IMG/VR virus record: IMGVR_UViG_3300020122_000109
Location: 1-27,218 of that record
DNA length: 27,218 bases
Reading direction: 5' to 3' (one strand)
From: a virus
In this document: in pieces, positions 11,468-18,873 of the stretch
How positions within the stretch are numbered: the stretch's first letter is position 1
Layout: each line of letters opens with the position of its first letter
Program-made: the position numbers and the translations under genes
The notes under the pieces: model-generated
The model's database searches: none
What the model was told of the DNA's origin: nothing
What the model saw: the letters and a program-made list of their open reading frames with translations, nothing else

Positions 11468-12916
11468 ATGTCGAGTCCCAAAGTCACGATGATCGAGCTC
11501 GACGGCGCGCTTGGCATCCTGCCGACGTCTGCCGGCGACCTACAGGCCATCCTGGGCGACGCGCAGAGCGGACCGACCGCCGCGCCCGCCGCATTTGCGC
11601 GGATCAAGGACGTCGTCTCGACGTTCGGGTCCGGCCCCCTCGTCGAGCACGCAGCGTACGCGCTCGAGCACTACGGCAAGCCTCTCGTCCTCGTGCGCAC
11701 TGCGCGAACGACCCTTGGCGCCTCCACGAACCTGGTCACGTCCGGGGTCACGGGGACGTCGGTCATCACGCTCGACGCGACGGTCCACCCGGTCGACGAC
11801 CAAGAGATCGTGATCAAGGTCACGAACGGCGGGACGATCGGCGTCGCGGGGATCACGCTCACCTACTCGCTCGACGGCGGTCGCACGACCTCGCCTGCCG
11901 TCGCGCTCGGGACGGCGAACACGTACACGGTCCCGAACGGCGGACCGAAATACAACCTCGCGGCCGGGACGCTCGTCACGGGCGACACCTGGACGTCGGT
12001 TTCCCACGCCCCGCTCTGGTCGAGCGCCGACCTCTCGGCCTCGATCGACGCGCTCGCCGCGTCGAAGCTCCCCTGGGAGTACATGACGATCCTCGGCGAC
12101 GCCACCGGTGCCGACCAGGACACGGTCGACGCGAAGCTCGCCTCGATGCACACGGCTGGGAAGCACAAGTGGGCCCAGTTGCACTTCCGGATGCCGAACG
12201 TCGGCGAGTCCGACGCGGCATACCAGACGGCCTTCTCGACCTCGTTCTCGTCGTATACCAGCATCAACATCGAGCGCTACGCCGGCGCGGCGCAGGTTCT
12301 CTCCTCGATCTCGTTCCGGCAGTATCGCCGGCCCGCGCTCCACGCCGTGGCCCCGCTCTACTCCGCGGTTTCGCAGGAACAGGACGTGGCGCAGATCAAG
12401 TACGGTCCGCTTCCTGGCGTCCAGATCCGCGACGGCAATGGGAACCTACTCGAGCACGACGAGTTCGAACAACCCGGCCTCGACGATCTCAAGGCGACGA
12501 CCCTCCGCACGTGGAACGGCCGCGACGGCGTGTTCGTGAACAACCCGCGGATCGCGTGCCCGGTCAACTCCGATTTCCAGTTCGTCCAGTACCGGCGCGT
12601 GATGAACATCGCGCGGACGACACTCCAGGCGTATCTCGAGCTCCGTACGAGCAAGGACATCGTGGTCAACGCCACGACGGGGTTCATCGTCGAGAGCGAG
12701 GCCAAAGACATCGAGTCGGGCGCGAATGCCGCGCTCGAGGCGGCGCTACTCGCGAAGCCCAAGGCGAGCGCAGCTTCGTTCGTGCTCTCGCGCACGGACA
12801 ACCTCCTCTCCACGCAGACGCTCACGTACCAGGAACGGATCGTCCCCCTCGGGTACGCGAAGACGATCACGGGCGACATCGCCTTCAACAATCCTGCAAT
12901 TCGCGCGGTGACGTGA
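11468..12916 (+). CDS. Tail sheath protein
   Basis: The 482-residue product has the size and place (between neck and tube) of a contractile sheath. The N-terminus (K-V-T-M-I-E-L-D-G-A-L-G) begins like sheath proteins of DUF2586-like type. A middle part of Thr/Gly-rich beta sequence looks like an inserted domain. The C-terminal third contains the conserved-looking segment W-N-G-R-D-G-V-F-V-N-N-P-R and an R-R-V-M-N-I-A-R-T helix, features common in sheath C-terminal domains that interlock neighbouring subunits. The sheath surrounds the tube and contracts during DNA injection. The start ATG 11468 is six bases after the promoter-like element and has no Shine-Dalgarno site. Confidence 0.75.
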   Translation: MSSPKVTMIELDGALGILPTSAGDLQAILGDAQSGPTAAPAAFARIKDVVSTFGSGPLVEHAAYALEHYGKPLVLVRTARTTLGASTNLVTSGVTGTSVITLDATVHPVDDQEIVIKVTNGGTIGVAGITLTYSLDGGRTTSPAVALGTANTYTVPNGGPKYNLAAGTLVTGDTWTSVSHAPLWSSADLSASIDALAASKLPWEYMTILGDATGADQDTVDAKLASMHTAGKHKWAQLHFRMPNVGESDAAYQTAFSTSFSSYTSINIERYAGAAQVLSSISFRQYRRPALHAVAPLYSAVSQEQDVAQIKYGPLPGVQIRDGNGNLLEHDEFEQPGLDDLKATTLRTWNGRDGVFVNNPRIACPVNSDFQFVQYRRVMNIARTTLQAYLELRTSKDIVVNATTGFIVESEAKDIESGANAALEAALLAKPKASAASFVLSRTDNLLSTQTLTYQERIVPLGYAKTITGDIAFNNPAIRAVT

Positions 12917-12917
12917 C

Positions 12918-13391
12918 ATGGCCCTCGACCGAAAGCGCATCAACGGCAACGTCTACTCGTGGGGCTCGATCATCGCCAAGTGCGAGGGCGAGGAATTCTC
13001 CGGACTCCTCGGCGCAAGCCGCTCCCAGAAGCGCGAGCGCGCCAAGGTCTACGGCACGGGTCGACACCAGGCGCCACGAGGCCGCACGCGCGGTAAGTAC
13101 TCCGCCGAAGGCAAGCTCACGGTGGTTCGCGGCACGATGGCCGACTTCATCAACTTCCTGGCCAGCAAGGCCAAAGACGGCGTCTCCTACGGCAACGTGG
13201 TGTTCCAAGTCACGATGCAATGGGTCGAGGACGACGAGACCCCCATGCTCGAGGAGTGGGTCGACTGCGTGATCGGCGGCGAGGACTCGACCGACGACGA
13301 GGGTAGCGAAGCCCTCAAGGACGAGGTTTCGCTCGACATCATGCGGATCAAGAAGAACGGCAAAACGCTCTACGATTCGACGAAAGCTTGA
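12918..13391 (+). CDS. Tail tube protein
   Basis: The 157-residue product directly follows the sheath; the start ATG 12918 is one base after the sheath TGA, so translation is probably coupled. It is predominantly beta-type sequence. An R-I-N-G-N-V-Y-S-W start is followed by a G-R-H-Q-A-P-R-G-R-T-R-G-K loop and strands such as L-T-V-V-R-G-T-M. The end D-I-M-R-I-K-K-N-G-K fits tube proteins of contractile tails. Tube subunits stack as hexameric rings inside the sheath. One base after its stop a strong RNA hairpin begins that covers the ribosome site of the next gene. Confidence 0.7.
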   Translation: MALDRKRINGNVYSWGSIIAKCEGEEFSGLLGASRSQKRERAKVYGTGRHQAPRGRTRGKYSAEGKLTVVRGTMADFINFLASKAKDGVSYGNVVFQVTMQWVEDDETPMLEEWVDCVIGGEDSTDDEGSEALKDEVSLDIMRIKKNGKTLYDSTKA

Positions 13392-13459
13392 TTTCTCGAT
13401 CCTGGCCGCGCGCGACGATGGCGAGATCAGCCTAGAACCGCACGGTCAGGATCGAGGAA
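13392..13459 (+). promoter_or_regulatory. Hairpin that can mask the chaperone ribosome-binding site
   Basis: Bases 13392-13404 (TTTCTCGATCCTG) pair with 13447-13459 (CAGGATCGAGGAA) as 13 continuous pairs, one of them G-U in RNA. The 3' arm contains GAGGA (13454-13458), the Shine-Dalgarno site seven bases before ATG 13466. The 5' arm begins one base after the tube stop. Ribosomes finishing the tube gene would melt it. Confidence 0.6.
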
Positions 13460-13465
13460 ACAGCC

Positions 13466-13900
13466 ATGGCAGACGACGACAAGAAGACCAAGGAACAGCA
13501 ACTCGCCGAGATCCAAGGCAAGCTCGCCGAGATCGAAAAGCGCCGGCGCGCTCGAACGCAGGTCGACGACGTGGCGACGGCCACCGCCGAGCTCGAGCGC
13601 GCGGAGCTGATCGACTCCTTCGAGGCCGATCACGGCCCGGTCGGCCGCGGGATCGCGGTGTTCGAGGTGCCCGACGGCTCGATCGTCGTCGTGAAGAAGC
13701 CCGCGAGCGCGACCTACCGCAAGTTCGTGGACAGCAAGTCGCAGTCGAGCGAGGCCGCGGCCGCGTTCGTCAAGCCCTGCGTCGTCTACCCGGCGAAGGA
13801 ACGCTGGGTGGAGTTGCTCGACGAGTACCCGGCGATCCTCGCGCGCGTGGCGCTCGGTTGTGCTCGCCTGGCCGGCCACAGAGACGACGAAAAACCCTAA
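13466..13900 (+). CDS. Tail assembly chaperone, short form (gpG-like role)
   Basis: The 144-residue product has a charged coiled-coil N-terminus (E-Q-Q-L-A-E-I-Q-G-K-L-A-E-I-E). A compact domain follows with F-E-V-P-D-G-S-I-V-V-V-K-K-P, K-P-C-V-V-Y-P-A-K-E-R-W-V-E-L-L-D-E-Y-P and A-L-G-C-A-R-L-A-G. The V-Y-P then E-x-x-P pattern is common in tail assembly chaperones, and the gene lies between tube and tape measure as expected. These chaperones coat the tape measure during tail assembly. GAGGA stands seven bases before ATG 13466 inside a hairpin. The frame ends in K-P-stop at an A-rich slippery stretch leading into a second frame. Confidence 0.75.
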   Translation: MADDDKKTKEQQLAEIQGKLAEIEKRRRARTQVDDVATATAELERAELIDSFEADHGPVGRGIAVFEVPDGSIVVVKKPASATYRKFVDSKSQSSEAAAAFVKPCVVYPAKERWVELLDEYPAILARVALGCARLAGHRDDEKP

Positions 13901-14082
13901 GCCTGCTCGGCGACGCCCGGCGGGACCCGGGGACGGCGGCCGACTGCCTCCTCGCGCTCTCCCGGCCGGAGCAGGCGGACGAGTCCGCGGGCGAGGAAAC
14001 TCGGCGCTGGGTCGGGGCCGTGCTCGTGGCCGAGGCGCTGCGCGATCTGCGCGCTCTCCGGCAGGCCTTGACCCAGGGCTAA
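13466..14082 (+). CDS. Tail assembly chaperone, -1 frameshift fusion (gpGT-like)
   Basis: After Lys codon 143 (13892-13894), a -1 shift on the run of five A bases enters a frame open to TAA 14080-14082. It adds 62 residues beginning T-L-S-L-L-G-D-A-R-R, for a fusion of about 205. The extension has GC-ending codons and an A-A-D-C-L-L-A-L-S-R-P helix, while the other overlapping frame is low-complexity. No start codon with a ribosome site precedes it, so it is best explained as an extension. A low-frequency -1 shift here is conserved in lambda (G/GT) and many tailed phages; the exact slip position is inferred. Confidence 0.65.
13889..13897 (+). other. Probable -1 slippery site
   Basis: GAAAAACCC is read as GAA-AAA-CCC in the main frame. 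A lysyl-tRNA on AAA can re-pair with AAA one base back. It is not a perfect X-XXY-YYZ heptamer. The main-frame stop comes immediately after, at 13898-13900. Confidence 0.5.
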
Positions 14083-14378
14083 CTAAGGCCCCCGGCGTTC
14101 GCCTTCTGGATCAGCTCTTGTAGCTGGACGAGTGCGACCCGCACGGCCTCGAGCTCGTGCCACCCGCGGTCCTGCCAATCCGGCGCGAGCGGGTCTTTCA
14201 ACTCGATCTCGAGCGCCACAAGGCCGGCGCGCATGTAGGTCAGCATTCGCTCGAGGCGCGCTCGTGTCAGTTTTTCCGAGAGGCGAAAATGGCTCTCTCG
14301 ACGGATTACGCGGCCTGGTACACCACCCATCTTCCCCACCTTTCGCTTCTTGTCGGCTCCCATGGTTTCGTGAGGCAT
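14079..14378 (-). CDS. Minus-strand hypothetical protein between chaperone and tape measure
   Basis: The 99-residue frame from ATG 14378 ends at TAG (14081-14079), overlapping the chaperone fusion stop tail to tail by two bases. A TTG at 14402 would add eight residues, and an ATG at 14363 would remove five. The N-terminus is strongly basic (K-K-R-K-V-G-K and R-V-I-R-R-E). The rest is helical, with a D-P-L-A-P-D-W turn between two amphipathic helices. A DNA- or RNA-binding role is possible, but no HTH is clear. The + strand holds no gene here, and the tight convergent packing argues that this frame is real. No good ribosome site or promoter is seen. Confidence 0.5.
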   Translation of the reverse strand: MPHETMGADKKRKVGKMGGVPGRVIRRESHFRLSEKLTRARLERMLTYMRAGLVALEIELKDPLAPDWQDRGWHELEAVRVALVQLQELIQKANAGGLS

Positions 14379-14445
14379 AGCGGAAAACCGATTCAGTTCC
14401 AATCACTTTCGCTGGCCTCGTAAAAATCGGGCAAGTTGGCGCCAC

Positions 14446-14454
14446 TGCTAGACT
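14446..14454 (+). promoter_or_regulatory. Extended -10-like element before tape measure
   Basis: TGCTAGACT followed by AG ends 7 bases before ATG 14462. The short AT-rich spacer (GAAAAC) contains no Shine-Dalgarno sequence. Confidence 0.55.
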
Positions 14455-14461
14455 AGAAAAC

Positions 14462-16228
14462 ATGGCCGACGTCAACGCCACGTACGGGATCCAGCTCGCC
14501 GTCGAGGGCGCGGACACCGCCGAGGACTCGGCCAAGGCGCTCGAGAAGCTCCGCGACAGTATCGCCGAGGACACGGCCGCCTTACGGGAAATGCAGGCGA
14601 CGCTGCGACGGCTCCAGGGGTCGACCACAACCTCCAAGGAAACGTTCAAGCAACTGCGCGACGCGATAGCAGCCAAGAAACTAGCCCTCGCTCAAGGATC
14701 CCAGGCCCTTGTCAAGATGCAAGGGGCTTTCGACGGCCTCGGACCTTCGGCCAAACGTGCGAAGGCCGCCACGGACCAGCTCGCGTTTTCTACGCTGAAA
14801 CGAGAAGTTTTCGGAGCCGAGCGCGCGTTTGGCGGGCTGCACCTTTCCACGCTCAAGGCCGTTCCGGTCCAATACGCCATGGCCGCGGCCGTCGCTGTGG
14901 TGGTCGCTGGACTTGCCGCCGCTACGGTCGCGCTGTTTCAGTACGGCGCAGCGGCCGCGGACGCGCGACGGAGCGAGGCCCTGATGATCCAGGCGGCCGG
15001 GACGCACCTCTGGTACGCGTACGGCCTCGAGGCGTCGAAAGCGGCCGACCTCACGGAGGCGGGCGCGAAGGTGATCCAGGGGGCGGTCGACCGCGTGAGC
15101 ACCTCCACCGCGATCAGTCGCGAGAAGGTGGCGGGCTTCGCCGAGGAGCTCCTCAAGGCGCGCCTCTCCGGGCAGGACCTCGAGAAGGCCCTCAAGGCCG
15201 TGAGCACGGCCGCGAGCGTGGGCAAGGAGGCCGGCCTCGTCGGCGCGTTCGCGTCGCTCAAGTTCATGGGGATGTCCGTCGACAAGCTCGCCGACAAGAT
15301 CGACGAGAAGTTCGGTGGGATCGTGCGCAGGCGGATGCTCTCGCTCGACGTCCAAACGATGAAGCTCAAGGAGGACTGGGCGCGCCTCTGGAAGAACGTC
15401 AACGTCGAGCCGCTGCTCGAGGCGATTCACAAGGTGCTGTCTCTGTTCTCGGACACGACCGCCGCGGGCTACGGCCTGCGCACGATCTTCGAGGCGCTGT
15501 TCCCGACCGACTCCGCGAAGACGTTCGGCGACATCGCCGCGGCCGTGTTCAAGCGCCTGGTGATCGGCGCGCTTTACCTCACGATCGCGATCCTCACGGT
15601 CAAGAATAAGTTCCTCGATCTCAAGGACTGGATCGACAAGACGTTCAAGGTCGACTCCGTCAACGCGTGGCGCGACGCGATCCTAGACGCGGTCGACGCC
15701 GTGGCGCACTTGATCCCGGGTTTGAGCCAGGTTCTCGACCTGATCTCGATCGGGTCCGCGGCAAGCAAGGCGGGCAAGGGGCTCGCCGACGGCATCCGGG
15801 ACGGCGTCGATTCTGGCCGGGGAGGGGTGCTTGCCGCGATCGAAGGCATGGGCGAAGCGAGCCTCGCCGCGTTCAAGCACGCGCTCGGCATCCACTCGCC
15901 GTCGCGCTTGTTCGCCGAGGCCGGGTTGCAGCTTCCGATGGGGGAAGCGATCGGCATTCGCAAGGGCTTGCCCGACGTCAAGGCCGCGGTCGAGGACTTG
16001 GGCGCGGCGTCGGCCCCGCCCAAGGAAGACGCAGACGCGGCCTCGGCTTCGCCCGCTGGGCGGACCGCGGCCGTGCGGTCGATCACGGTCCAGGTGTCGG
16101 CCCCGATCTCGATCGACGCGACCGGCGCGAAAGACCAGAAAAGCTTGCTCGACGACATCGAGGCGAAGGTCGCGGACGTGTTCGAGCGCGCGGCGCAGAA
16201 GCTCGCGGCACCTCTGGAGGCGACGTAA
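14462..16228 (+). CDS. Tape measure protein
   Basis: The 588-residue product is the length-setting protein of the tail and may help form the DNA channel through the inner membrane. Residues 20-110 are charged coiled coil. A strongly hydrophobic segment spans about 139-162 (A-M-A-A-A-V-A-V-V-V-A-G-L) and a second lies near 366-381 (L-V-I-G-A-L-Y-L-T-I-A-I-L). Near the C-terminus is H-S-P-S-R-L-F (from residue 478), a short motif frequent in tape measures. At about 0.15 nm per residue the tail would be roughly 85-90 nm, a short contractile tail. ATG 14462 follows the promoter-like element. The TAA stop overlaps the next ATG by one base (TAATG). Confidence 0.85.
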   Translation: MADVNATYGIQLAVEGADTAEDSAKALEKLRDSIAEDTAALREMQATLRRLQGSTTTSKETFKQLRDAIAAKKLALAQGSQALVKMQGAFDGLGPSAKRAKAATDQLAFSTLKREVFGAERAFGGLHLSTLKAVPVQYAMAAAVAVVVAGLAAATVALFQYGAAAADARRSEALMIQAAGTHLWYAYGLEASKAADLTEAGAKVIQGAVDRVSTSTAISREKVAGFAEELLKARLSGQDLEKALKAVSTAASVGKEAGLVGAFASLKFMGMSVDKLADKIDEKFGGIVRRRMLSLDVQTMKLKEDWARLWKNVNVEPLLEAIHKVLSLFSDTTAAGYGLRTIFEALFPTDSAKTFGDIAAAVFKRLVIGALYLTIAILTVKNKFLDLKDWIDKTFKVDSVNAWRDAILDAVDAVAHLIPGLSQVLDLISIGSAASKAGKGLADGIRDGVDSGRGGVLAAIEGMGEASLAAFKHALGIHSPSRLFAEAGLQLPMGEAIGIRKGLPDVKAAVEDLGAASAPPKEDADAASASPAGRTAAVRSITVQVSAPISIDATGAKDQKSLLDDIEAKVADVFERAAQKLAAPLEAT

Positions 16229-16767
16229 TGGCCGCGGGAAATCCTCTTCGCACGCCCGAGATCTACGACTCGTTCCTCCTTGCGGGAGTACGTTCGCCGG
16301 GTCAGTGCGACTTGAGCGGAGCGAGCGCGCCGCGAAAATGGGACGTGTTTCGGGGGTTCGGCCTCACGGGCGCGACCACGATCTTTACGGGGATCGACAT
16401 CAAGGACTTTTCGATTCGAATTTCGATGTGGGAGCCCGAACAGATCGACGACTACAACGCGAAACTCGTCCCGCTACTCGCTCTGCCGCCGCGAGGCAAA
16501 CGGCCCAAGGCTCTCGACTTTTACCACCCGCTCGCGAGCGATCCGCCGATCGGGATCCGCTCCGTCGGCGTCAAGGACGTGACGCAGCTCCAACAGATCA
16601 GCGACGGCCTCTGGGCGGTCGACATCCTATTCGTGCCGTTCGTGACCCCGAAACCGCACATCGCCAAGCCCATCGCCTCGGGTGACGACCGGCCAAAGCC
16701 GCAGGACGCCGCGGACGCGAAGATCCTCGAGCTCTCCGACCAGGTCAAGGAGCTGATGAAGCGGTGA
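16228..16767 (+). CDS. Tail/baseplate protein following tape measure
   Basis: ATG 16228 overlaps the tape measure TAA, giving 179 residues. The sequence is mixed alpha/beta: a G-L-T-G-A-T-T-I-F-T-G strand region, W-E-P-E-Q-I-D-D-Y, then a H-P-L-A-S-D-P-P-I-G-I-R-S-V-G-V strand pair and V-D-I-L-F-V-P-F-V. It ends in a charged helix preceded by a Pro/Lys linker. Position between tape measure and hub matches the tube-baseplate junction proteins of myoviruses, sometimes LysM-containing, but no LysM motif is evident. It is probably part of the baseplate hub. No family is recognised. Confidence 0.6.
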   Translation: MAAGNPLRTPEIYDSFLLAGVRSPGQCDLSGASAPRKWDVFRGFGLTGATTIFTGIDIKDFSIRISMWEPEQIDDYNAKLVPLLALPPRGKRPKALDFYHPLASDPPIGIRSVGVKDVTQLQQISDGLWAVDILFVPFVTPKPHIAKPIASGDDRPKPQDAADAKILELSDQVKELMKR

Positions 16768-17435
16768 GCGACGACGCTTTCCTCTCCGTTGCGGGCAAGC
16801 GCGCGACCGACGCCACGATCCGGGTCCCGCAAGTGGGCGCCTGGATCGCGGACGTCCCGCTCGATGGTGACGACATCGTGACTGGGAAGGTGACCCTTAA
16901 GGTCGGCGCGGTCGCGTTCGTGGGCACGATCGATGAGAAGTTCTCGGGAGCGTACGACCGACCAGCGAAGCAACGCGCGCTCCGGATCGTCGGCGCGGCC
17001 GGCTGGTCGAAGGTGATCGGCGCGCAGCACTGGCACAACGACGCGGGCGTGAAGCTCTCGCAGGTGCTCACGTCGTCGGCGGCCGCGGCGGGCGAGACGA
17101 TCGACGTCGCGACGGATACGCGTCTCGGCGCGGACTACGTTCGGCGGTCCGGGCCCGCCTCGGCGACGCTCCGCGATCTCGCCCCGGCCTGGTACGTTCG
17201 CCGCGACGGTACAACCTCGACCGGCCCGCGGCTCGCCCCGACCCCGGGCAAGTTCGAGCTCCTGAACTTCGACCCGGGTCAAAACGTCGCCGAGATCGGG
17301 ACGCTCGAGGTGGACGCGGTCGACGTCGGCGCAGTCCTTCGCGATTCGCGATTCGAGAAATCCTTGACCGTTCGCCAGCTCGAGATCCGCGTCCACGCGG
17401 GTGCGATCCGGCTGGTGGTGTGGGGGACGACGTGA
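16764..17435 (+). CDS. Probable baseplate hub protein (gp27/gpD-like position)
   Basis: GTG 16764 overlaps the previous TGA, giving 223 residues. It is beta-rich with hub-like features. A-T-I-R-V-P-Q-V-G-A-W-I-A-D-V opens with strands, V-G-T-I-D-E-K-F-S-G-A-Y follows, and the region W-H-N-D-A-G-V-K-L-S-Q-V-L resembles helices in hub proteins where the tube meets the spike. It immediately precedes the spike gene, which is the normal gene order for hub proteins. It is shorter than typical gpD-type hubs (about 350 residues), so it may be a reduced hub. The end overlaps the start of the next gene. Confidence 0.5.
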   Translation: MSDDAFLSVAGKRATDATIRVPQVGAWIADVPLDGDDIVTGKVTLKVGAVAFVGTIDEKFSGAYDRPAKQRALRIVGAAGWSKVIGAQHWHNDAGVKLSQVLTSSAAAAGETIDVATDTRLGADYVRRSGPASATLRDLAPAWYVRRDGTTSTGPRLAPTPGKFELLNFDPGQNVAEIGTLEVDAVDVGAVLRDSRFEKSLTVRQLEIRVHAGAIRLVVWGTT

Positions 17436-17938
17436 TCGAGGACCGCTTCCTGCGCGCCGTCCGGGCCGTGGTCGACGCCTTCACGGAGCGGACGCGCTGT
17501 CACGTGCCCGTGCGTTACCGCGTGGTCGCGGCGAGCGGCCCCGACCGCTACGAGCTCCAGGCCGTGCGCAAGGCCGCGGGATGGCCCGACCTCGTGCCCT
17601 GCGCCGTAATGCCCGGCGCGGGTGGTTACAAGGCGAGCCTCGCGATCGGCTCGACGGTGCTCGTTCAGTTCGTGGAGGGGGACGTCTCCCTGCCCGTGAT
17701 CACGCACTTCGAAACGCCGGGCGCGCCCGGGTTCGTCCCGATCAGCGTCAAGATCGCGGCCGACGCCGGGACCCCGCCCGCGGCCGCGCGCGTGGGGGAC
17801 ATCGTCTCCATTTTCTTCCCTTCGCCCATGGCCTTTTCCGGAACGATCGGCGGTGTCCCGGCTACGGGAACGGTCGTGATCCCGGGCCCGGGCGTCGGCT
17901 CGATCCAGACGGGATCGACCAAGGTGGGCATCGGATGA
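17432..17938 (+). CDS. Baseplate spike / assembly protein V-like
   Basis: I take GTG 17432 as start because it overlaps the preceding TGA; an in-frame GTG at 17420 is also possible. The 168-residue product contains the OB-fold pattern of gpV/gp45 spike proteins. V-P-V-R-Y-R-V-V-A-A is an early strand. L-A-I-G-S-T-V-L-V-Q-F-V-E-G-D-V-S-L-P-V-I-T is the characteristic G-x-x-V-L-V-x-F-x-x-G-D-x-x-x-P-V-I motif. Repetitive Gly/Pro/Val strands follow that could form the spike helix. The spike pierces the outer membrane when the sheath contracts. No apical His-x-His iron site is visible at the end. Confidence 0.7.
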   Translation: MIEDRFLRAVRAVVDAFTERTRCHVPVRYRVVAASGPDRYELQAVRKAAGWPDLVPCAVMPGAGGYKASLAIGSTVLVQFVEGDVSLPVITHFETPGAPGFVPISVKIAADAGTPPAAARVGDIVSIFFPSPMAFSGTIGGVPATGTVVIPGPGVGSIQTGSTKVGIG

Positions 17939-18414
17939 GCCTCGTCTATCTCGGCTCGCTCTCGCTCGGTCAGGTGATCCCGGGGCTTGGGGTCGCGCTC
18001 GCGTCGGCCGTGCCGCGCATCAACGCGGAGCTCGCGGTCCAAAACGCGACGGTGGCCCAATTGCAGGTCGTTCCGCCGACAATCACGGGCGCGCTCTCCG
18101 CCGCGAACAGCATCGTGGCCGGGATCAACGCCGCAATCGCGCTCGGCGTACAGGTGCCGTCCTTGTCGGTCCAGGTGAACGCAGCGCTCGCGCTGATTGC
18201 GGCGCTCAACATCGAGCTCGGCGCGCTCGCGTTCGACATGTCGGCCCCGGGCATCCACGCCTACGCCTACGCCGGCGATTCGCAGGGGCTCGGGCCCGCG
18301 CTCCCCTCGAGCTTTCCCGGCGGCGCGCCGACGACGCCGTGCAACGCGCTCGTTCTCGCGACGACCATCGGCTCGACGTGGGTCTCGCTCGGTGCGGCGC
18401 TCAAGACGTCGTAA
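17935..18414 (+). CDS. Ala/Val-rich hypothetical baseplate protein
   Basis: ATG 17935 overlaps the spike TGA, giving 159 residues. The first about 100 residues are low-polarity helices with Ala, Val, Leu and Ile and regularly spaced Asn/Gln (A-V-P-R-I-N-A-E-L-A-V-Q-N-A), which suggests a helical bundle rather than membrane helices. A Gly/Pro-rich section with A-Y-A-Y-A-G-D-S-Q-G-L-G follows, then a short hydrophobic end. The position between spike and wedge makes it a baseplate component, perhaps a spike-tip or wedge adaptor. I do not recognise the family. It is the last gene of the tape-measure cluster. Confidence 0.55.
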   Translation: MSLVYLGSLSLGQVIPGLGVALASAVPRINAELAVQNATVAQLQVVPPTITGALSAANSIVAGINAAIALGVQVPSLSVQVNAALALIAALNIELGALAFDMSAPGIHAYAYAGDSQGLGPALPSSFPGGAPTTPCNALVLATTIGSTWVSLGAALKTS

Positions 18415-18427
18415 TTCGCGCTCGTTT

Positions 18428-18452
18428 CTGGTTTCCCAGGTCAGATTACCAG
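18428..18452. promoter_or_regulatory. CTGGT/ACCAG dyad before the baseplate-wedge promoter
   Basis: CTGGT (18428-18432) and ACCAG (18448-18452) form a dyad with a 15-base spacer. It stands three bases before the promoter-like element at 18456, like the tighter dyad at 11434-11450. Confidence 0.3.
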
Positions 18453-18455
18453 CGC

Positions 18456-18464
18456 TGCTAGAAT
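18456..18464 (+). promoter_or_regulatory. Extended -10-like element before baseplate wedge genes
   Basis: TGCTAGAAT ends 6 bases before GTG 18471. It and the following bases to the start codon match the 9890 copy at nearly every position. Confidence 0.6.
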
Positions 18465-18470
18465 ACCAGG

Positions 18471-18872
18471 GTGGCAGACCCGGATTTCGGCACCGATCTC
18501 TCTTGGGGCGATGACCTCGACCCGGCCGGTCGGATGGTGACCGGAATTGACCTGCTCGGTCAAGCGGCGCTCCACAGGCTGACCACGACCCGCGGTGGGT
18601 GCCTCGACGCGCCCGACAACGGGCTCGACGTCGCGGAGCTGCTCTCGCTCGGGATGACCGCCGCGGAGCTCGCTGCCGTGCCCGGGCAGATCGCGCAGGA
18701 GCTCCGCAAGGACGAGCGGTTCCTCGATGCCGAGGTCGTGGTGGGACGGCTGACCGACGGGTTCAACCTCACGATCCGGATCACGCCGAGCGCGGGCCCC
18801 GACTTCGAGCTCGTGCTCTCAATCGCCGACGCTGCGACGAAACTCGTCTCGATCACGAACAAGGGGGTGTGA
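18471..18872 (+). CDS. Baseplate wedge protein, gp25/gpW-like
   Basis: The 133-residue product has the gpW/gp25 size and lies before the J-like wedge gene. Residues 4-20 (D-F-G-T-D-L-S-W-G-D-D-L-D-P) give the typical early acidic segment. A helix with L-L-G-Q-A-A-L-H-R-L-T-T-T-R-G and G-L-D-V-A-E-L-L matches the helix and 'tile' motif of wedge proteins, where helices precede a strand ending in an E-x-R-x-x pattern (here Q-E-L-R-K-D-E-R-F). Final strands L-T-I-R-I-T-P and F-E-L-V-L-S-I complete the fold. The protein forms part of the wedge that triggers sheath contraction. GTG 18471 has no ribosome site but follows the promoter-like element. Confidence 0.7.
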   Translation: MADPDFGTDLSWGDDLDPAGRMVTGIDLLGQAALHRLTTTRGGCLDAPDNGLDVAELLSLGMTAAELAAVPGQIAQELRKDERFLDAEVVVGRLTDGFNLTIRITPSAGPDFELVLSIADAATKLVSITNKGV

Positions 18873-18873
18873 C

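Noticed and set aside
11464-13272. 602-codon + strand frame over the sheath gene
   Set aside because: It spans two genes with recognisable products in another frame and has shadow-type Arg/His-rich content.
14083-14676. 197-codon minus-strand frame over the start of the tape measure
   Set aside because: It overlaps both the tape measure and the better supported minus-strand frame ending at 14079, and has Ser-rich shadow content.
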